The translations under genes and the position numbers were made by a program. The notes beneath the pieces are model-generated. The model worked only from the letters and a program-made list of their open reading frames with translations, did no database searches and was not told the origin of the DNA. DNA of 64,000 bases from Chlamydomonas reinhardtii (lineage: Eukaryota > Chlorophyta > Chlorophyceae > Chlamydomonadales > Chlamydomonadaceae). Below, piece by piece: positions 58,987-64,000 of the stretch (its first letter is position 1; each line of letters opens with the position of its first letter). The DNA is taken from the NCBI RefSeq assembly GCF_000002595.2, contig NC_057010.1, positions 5,261,519 through 5,325,518 on the forward strand, written 5' to 3'.

Positions 58987-59794
58987 ATGCAGAAGTCTTT
59001 CCCTTGCCTGGGCGAGTCCAGCAAGCGGTCTGCTATGCCCCAGCTGTCTAAGTCAATCGCACTTGTAGTCCTGGCGATTGCGTCAGTCGCTTGGTGAGCT
59101 TGGGGACGCGCGAGGAAAAAGCCCGTTGTGCGCAACCGGCATTTGGGGTCAGGTTTCGCGACAACGCACCTCGCTTGCCGCTTTGTGCGCAACTCTATAA
59201 ATGTGTGTTATCATGTGGCACTGACGCTCTGGCCTATCGCTCGCCTTGCTCCCGCAGCCTCCAAGGTCTCCGATGGCTCTCGCAAGGCTACGCGAGCGCG
59301 GATGCCACCATCCAGGTGAGCACAGTCTCGAATGCGCTACATTCATACTTGGGATGCATAGGAGCTCGCTTGCAGCTTGGACCCACAAACCGCGTTCCAC
59401 GTACCCAACTCAGTCCTCGGCCCTCTCCTCGCTCCCTCTGCAGGCCTCCGCCTCTAACGCGGTCTACACGCCCGCCGAGGCTCAGTTCCTGGGTCGCAAC
59501 TACCGCCAGCGCCTGCTGAACGCCCAGCTGCGCGACAAGGACCTGGAGGTCAAGTACCTCCGCGCGCAGCTTGAGTCGGCGATTGAGGCCAGCAAGATCA
59601 AGGACGATTCCATTCGCACCGCGGAGCAGGTCATCTCGGAGCTGCGTGAGCGCGAGGAGACTGCCAAGATTGGCCGCAGCAAGGCCCAGCTCGCACTAGC
59701 AGCCAAGGCGTCGGCGCTGCAGACGTGCCAGTATCAGACGGAGACCCTCCTGGCCGAGGTGACGATGTGCGGCAAGGCCCTGCGCCGCTTGTAA
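58987..59794 (+). CDS. Coiled-coil protein with N-terminal signal or anchor
   Basis: Three exons: 58987-59093, 59258-59315, 59444-59794 (171 aa; phases 2 and 0 agree). The frame of exon 3 has no ATG in exon 2, so an upstream exon is required. 58987-59093 supplies one with a GTGAGC donor. Two in-frame ATGs exist (residues 1 and 17); from residue 17 the sequence MPQLSKSIALVVLAIASVA is a good signal peptide or membrane anchor. The rest is a long charged helix with heptad-like spacing (DKDLEVKYLRAQLESAIEAS, ISELREREETAKIGRSKAQL), predicted coiled coil. No family recognised. Probable roles are structural or in membrane tethering, but that is inference. Confidence 0.7.
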
Positions 59795-61808
59795 AGCAGC
59801 AGCAGCGCAGCTGCAAAGGACTGTCGCCGCTCTGCAGTTTGGCGGCGGCGGCGGTTCTTAGCTTATAATAAAGGCGTTGTTAGCAGCAGTGGCAGCAGCG
59901 GCCCGCGGTGGCGCTTGGCGGCGGGGCGCGCGCCCCGCCGCCTGAAGCCTCAGGGCGAAGCGCGCCCACTCTGGCAGATGGCAGATTGCGTTGCAGCAGC
60001 GACGGAATCAACGAGCTAGGGCGATAATGGATGCAACGTGACTTTGACCGCAGGCTGTGATTGGCAGCGGTCTCGGGATGCTAGTGGCTGGCGCGATGAC
60101 GGGCAGGCAGGAACGAAGTGCTCGTGACAGCCGCCCTGCGTGCCTGGTTTTACACACAGCCCCAGCGACCGCGCGCCCTTGTGACGCATATGACGAATGC
60201 TTTGTGTGACACGATGCGGCGGCGGCCTTTCAGAGCTGCCGCCCCGTGCGCACAGGCGCCGCTGACTCTGAAGCGTGTGTGCGGTGTGTTGTGTTTAGGC
60301 TGTGCTGGCAAGAACTTGAGGGGGCAGTGCTTGGGCACCGCCCGCGGCCGTGTAGGTCGTGCAGCGCCGTGTGTCTGGGTTTGCTGGGCGGTGTGTGTGC
60401 TGATGGCAAGTTAGGGCCGTCTCCTCTACCCACCTCGAGCAAAGGCCCAGCAGGAGCGCGTATATTCTTCGATGAGTGACAGGGCTGCTGAAGAGTAGCT
60501 GGGGCTGCAATTGGAGCACCCCACGGGCTAGGGGGGCATGGATTGATTGGTAGCCATGCCCTCCCGGTCAGGTTAGGCAATGATCTTTCTTGCAATGGAT
60601 CGTGGACAAACTCAACCCCCCTGATTTAGATGATTGATTCTATCGGCTCGTGTTAGCATACGGTAGGACGTTCGGTGGTGAGCGTAGCATACGATTAAAC
60701 GGCTGGTGACGTGATGTAGCTTTAGGCGTTGACACGCAACCATAGACTCCTAAGCGGATCTTACTAACTAAGTGCTGCGAGTAAGACCGAGAGTGCAAAG
60801 CTCTTTGAATGGATTCAGTAGACGCCAACTCAATCGTTGGATAGGTTTCAGGTGGTTGATGACGGTGTGAGACGCACGCAATTCAGGTTGCGTCCGCGGA
60901 CACACAGTCCGCATACGGACGCCTCTACGTGCACTGTATGGCTCCCGGCATGTTGCGACGGCTCGCAACCGCCCCATGACACTGGAAAGGAAGGAACCCG
61001 AGGACCACAGGTGGAAGCACCAACCCCAGGGCCTGCGCCCCGTGCCGGAAGTTGTAACGGTTCTTGATGCAATCATCTACTTGCCACGCGCGCCTTTCTC
61101 CTGCTGGGTTCCTGGGCTGCCTCTCTAATCTGGGCTATGAGGAGGGCTAGGCCTTTGTGTCACTGAAACAGCCATTGCGTCCAGTTGGCCAGCGTCAAAG
61201 TCGCACAACGGTCTGAGGACGGTGTCAATTTGCACGTAAACAAAGCGGGTGTTGGACCTGTGCGGTCACGCCCGAAAGCCAGTCTCAGACTCTCAGCCGA
61301 TCTCAGCAAGCCCGCCTTGACGGATGCTCAGTAAGTAGATTACAGTGCCCGTCAGTCCTGTATCACACGCGGGTTGCAGTCCTGGCGACCCGCCAGTTTC
61401 AGCCCATCTTGCTGTGTCACGTCGTTCATCGTGTCAAGGCCTCGCCACGTCTCATACCACCCAAGCGCCCACGCGCTATGTGCGTATGATCGGGTCGCGA
61501 AGTCCGCCATGACAATGTACGGCCGCACGCGCTAGCAGCCCTCATCCCCCGAGCACCAGAACCCAGCACGGCACAACCTGTGTCCACATCCATGCAGTCA
61601 CCGCGATGTACCGTAATGCAAAACTCCCACCTTCGTCATCGCCTCCGTCAGTCTTCCTAAGTATACCTATGTGTCCACATATCGGCACTTATGTTGTTTA
61701 GGCATGTAGCCCCTGATGGCGCAAACAACCCCTTCTCCCCCACACACACGAAGTGTCGACCCTTTCCCCAGGCGCTTTTCCCAAACACAGCAGAAGCCAC
61801 CACTCGGC
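59795..61808. other. Intergenic region with palindrome
   Basis: Between the 3' ends of the coiled-coil gene and the minus-strand gene at 61809. It holds AATAAA at 59867-59872 and a GC palindrome (59917-59942). No exon is supported in the remaining 1.8 kb. Confidence 0.45.
59917..59942. repeat. 26-bp perfect GC palindrome
   Basis: Arms GGCGGCGGGGCG and CGCCCCGCCGCC around a central CG. The flanks GCTT...AAGC extend the stem with a small bulge. It lies about 120 nt past the coiled-coil gene's stop codon, so it may form an RNA hairpin in the 3' UTR or just downstream. Confidence 0.8.
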
Positions 61809-64000
61809 CTACATCGCCGCCGCCTGCGCCGCCGCCTCCTGGCCCCACGCCGCCAGCTCCACCGCGGCACCGCCCACACGCTCCAGTCGCGCCATGAGCG
61901 CCTCAATGAGTGCCACGTCATCCGCCTGCACGCTCACGCAGCTCCGCGCAGCTCCGCCGCCGCCGCCACCGCCAGCACAACCAGCGCCGGCGCTAGGCAC
62001 CGCGCCCGGTGCCTCCTCCATTGCAGTGCTTCCAGTGGCGGCGGGAAGGGCGGCCCGAGACAGAGAGGCCGCCAACAGGTGTGTGCTGGAGGGCCGTCGG
62101 GAGCCGGGCGTAGAGGCCGCCACGGCGGCAAGTGCTACTGCCGCCGTCATGGCCGCTACAGCCGCCACAGCGCATGAGGACTGCTGCATTGCGATGGCAT
62201 TCGCCGCCGCCGAAGGCACGCGCGAGCGCAACGCCGCCGCCACCCCACCACCACCGACGCCACCATCACCACCTGCCGTCGTGTACGCGACCGCCCCGGC
62301 GGTGGCTGTGGCAGCTGCAGCCATGGCCGCTGTCTTCACCATCCCCATGATCTCTGCGGCGGCGCCGCCGCCGAAGGCGCCGCTGACCGCCGCCGCCGTC
62401 ACAGAGCTGCCCGGCGGGCTGGCGCCGCCGGAGGCGCCTGACGCCACCGTTGGCAGCGACGGCGCCGGCCGAGGGTCATCCAACAGTGCCCGCCACCTCT
62501 CGCCGATGTCCAGCACCACCACAGACTGCGGCAGCGCGCCCGCGAAAGGGTCGGGCATGCCGACGGAGCGTTGCGGCGTACGCAGGGCGGCTGCGCCGCC
62601 GCCGCCGCCGCCGCCGCTCGCGTCAAGGTCGGCTTGCGGCGGCGCCGCCACAGTGCCTGGCGGCATGAGGACAGAGGTGAGGGAGGACAGAACGGCCGTG
62701 CGCCTGGCGACGGCGAGGGAGGCGATAGAGGCGGCTGGTGAGGTGCGGACCAGGACCAGCGAGCCGGGCTCGCCGGCTGCGGTGGCGGTGGATCCGCTGG
62801 TTGTGGAGGCGACGGCGCTGTTGGTCGTGGTGGTGGCGGTGACCGTGGCTGGCGGATTGGGGATGGGAGTGGGAGTGGGAGTGGTGGCAAGGCCCGACCG
62901 CGGCATGCCCACACCGTCAAAGCGCGGGATGCGGCTGCCAGCAGCTCCCCCGCCTGGCGCCGGCGATTGGGGTGCCGCGTTCAGGCAGGTGGCAGTGGCG
63001 GCGCCGCTGTTGGTTACCTCGGTGACAGCAGCGGTGCGGGTAGCGCCGCTGCTGTTGGAAGTGGTAGTGGTGGTGGTCGTGGTGGTAGCGGTGGTGGGAA
63101 CGCCAGACGCGCAACCGTCTTTGGCACGGGGGTTGGCACGAGGCGGCGCAACGGGAATGCGCGAGCCACCCTTGGGCTTTGGCGAGCCCAGCGCACCTCC
63201 GGACCCCAGGTCACCACGGTCCGCTTGCACCATCGTGCCTCCCGATGCCGGACCGACAACCGGACTGACACCGCTGCTGCTGTTACCCGCGCTGCTACTG
63301 CCATTCCCACCGCCACCGCCACCGCCTCCGCCGCATACAACAGCAGCGGCCGCGGCCTCCGCCTCCGCCGCAAGCATGCCCTCGTCCCCCGTATCCTCAT
63401 CCGCCTCGGCCTCCAAGGCGCCGCTGGGCGGCGCCGGCGGCAGTAGCACCACCGCCTCCGAGCCGGCAGTAGCACCACCCGCACCCATGCCCGCGCCACC
63501 GTCAGCAGCCGCGCTGCCGGCGGCGCTGCCGGCGGCGCCACTGGCGGAGCCGCTGCCCGCGCGCAGGCGCTGCAGGTGCGGCGGCAGCTGGTGTGTGTGC
63601 AGGTGCATGAAGGAGCCAGCCAGGCTGAGGCTGCAGGACTCCTCCAGGTCTCCCAGCAGGAAGCGACCCAGGTCACCCGACTCTGACTCCGAGCTCGAGG
63701 AGGCAGACGAGGAGGCAGCGCCGGCAGCAACAGCAGCGGCAGTGCTCATGGTTTGCTTGTCGTTGTCACTGCCACCGCCGCCACCTGTCATGAGTTCCAG
63801 GCTAGGCAGCTGCGACAGCTTCGGCGTCACGACTGGCGCTGCGGTGGGCGCCGCCGCCGCTGCCGCCTGTAGCTCGGGCTCGGGGTGGCGTGATGGATGC
63901 TCGGCTTGCTGCGCCGCCACTGACGGCACACAGGCTGTGGTCGTGGGCGAGACAGCGGTGGCAGCGGCGGCGACGGCATCTGGAGCGGCGGCGGTTGGCG
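61809..64000 (-). CDS. Large low-complexity protein with two SxIP motifs, 3' part
   Basis: One long exon on the minus strand, open from the right window edge to a TAG at 61809-61811 (over 725 codons; the start codon lies beyond the window). It is rich in Ala, Gly, Ser and Thr. Ordered-looking islands are GDLGRFLLGDLEESCSLSL, HTHQLPPHLQRLRAG, VVVLDIGERWRALLDD, ASIASLAVARRTAVLSSLTS and the C-terminal helix DVALIEALMARLERVGGAAV, followed by QEAAAQAAAM. Two SRIP motifs next to basic and Pro residues (codons at 63153-63164 and 62925-62936) match the SxIP signal that binds EB1 at microtubule plus ends. I do not recognise the family; microtubule association is inference from the motifs only. Confidence 0.75.
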   Translation of the reverse strand, partial: PTAAAPDAVAAAATAVSPTTTACVPSVAAQQAEHPSRHPEPELQAAAAAAPTAAPVVTPKLSQLPSLELMTGGGGGSDNDKQTMSTAAAVAAGAASSSASSSSESESGDLGRFLLGDLEESCSLSLAGSFMHLHTHQLPPHLQRLRAGSGSASGAAGSAAGSAAADGGAGMGAGGATAGSEAVVLLPPAPPSGALEAEADEDTGDEGMLAAEAEAAAAAVVCGGGGGGGGGNGSSSAGNSSSGVSPVVGPASGGTMVQADRGDLGSGGALGSPKPKGGSRIPVAPPRANPRAKDGCASGVPTTATTTTTTTTTSNSSGATRTAAVTEVTNSGAATATCLNAAPQSPAPGGGAAGSRIPRFDGVGMPRSGLATTPTPTPIPNPPATVTATTTTNSAVASTTSGSTATAAGEPGSLVLVRTSPAASIASLAVARRTAVLSSLTSVLMPPGTVAAPPQADLDASGGGGGGGAAALRTPQRSVGMPDPFAGALPQSVVVLDIGERWRALLDDPRPAPSLPTVASGASGGASPPGSSVTAAAVSGAFGGGAAAEIMGMVKTAAMAAAATATAGAVAYTTAGGDGGVGGGGVAAALRSRVPSAAANAIAMQQSSCAVAAVAAMTAAVALAAVAASTPGSRRPSSTHLLAASLSRAALPAATGSTAMEEAPGAVPSAGAGCAGGGGGGGAARSCVSVQADDVALIEALMARLERVGGAAVELAAWGQEAAAQAAAM

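Noticed and set aside
59193-59201. TATAAATG resembling a TATA box.
   Set aside because: It falls inside intron 1 of the coiled-coil gene, and no in-frame ATG exists downstream in exon 2, so it cannot be the promoter of that reading frame.

Overview
The window reads as nuclear DNA of a chlamydomonad/volvocine green alga. The evidence is high GC, very intron-dense genes (most exons 40-400 nt, introns starting GTGAGT/GTGCGT/GTGGGT and ending in CAG), proteins swollen by Ala/Gly/Gln/Ser tracts, TGTAA-type polyadenylation signals, GC-rich and GT-rich tandem repeats inside introns, and a eukaryotic gene set with plastid or mitochondrial targeting peptides. The species cannot be told from the sequence alone. 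I see no rRNA, tRNA, CRISPR array, prokaryotic operon or reverse transcriptase/transposase gene. All exon models below were built by hand from reading frame, splice signals and matching intron phase.

Layout from left to right: (1) 1-1683, minus strand, 5' part of an unrecognised Gly/Ala-rich protein running off the left edge; (2) 2989-6534 plus, a bHLH transcription factor with a C-terminal ACT-like domain; (3) 6535-12036, a gene-poor stretch with dispersed repeats, an orphan exon related to the next gene, and a heat-shock-type promoter; (4) 12037-13536 plus, a 152-residue membrane-like protein; (5) 14716-16692 minus, a secreted cupin, head-to-head with (6) 16953-22947 plus, an organelle-type DEAD-box RNA helicase; (7) 23731-24503 minus, a small mitochondrial subunit resembling COX7c, head-to-head with (8) 24950-25771 plus, an unknown protein; (9) 26290-27088 minus, Mediator subunit MED22, head-to-head with (10) 27423-36305 plus, a giant DCAF8-like WD40 protein; (11) 37458-41842 and (12) 42657-46482 plus, a tandem pair of ankyrin-repeat protein kinases; (13) 47397-48805 minus, an ISCA2-type iron-sulfur carrier; (14) 49632-49940 minus, a 46-residue two-exon microprotein; (15) 50686-53701 minus, a wax-synthase-type MBOAT acyltransferase; (16) 55716-58497 minus, a plastid-type atypical SDR, head-to-head with (17) 58987-59794 plus, a coiled-coil protein with an N-terminal hydrophobic segment; (18) 61809-64000 minus, the 3' part of a large low-complexity protein with two SxIP motifs, running off the right edge.

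The genes do not form one pathway; this is an ordinary mixed algal gene neighbourhood. I found no convincing new multi-gene system. The most unusual signals concern gene structure: four introns whose tandem repeats start exactly at the 5' splice site (one with about 40 copies of the exon-end/donor junction, one with 22 perfect copies of the donor hexamer), several GC-AG introns including two gained in only one of the kinase paralogs, a 120-nt identical gene-conversion tract between the kinases, and decayed copies of single exons lying upstream of or near their parent genes.
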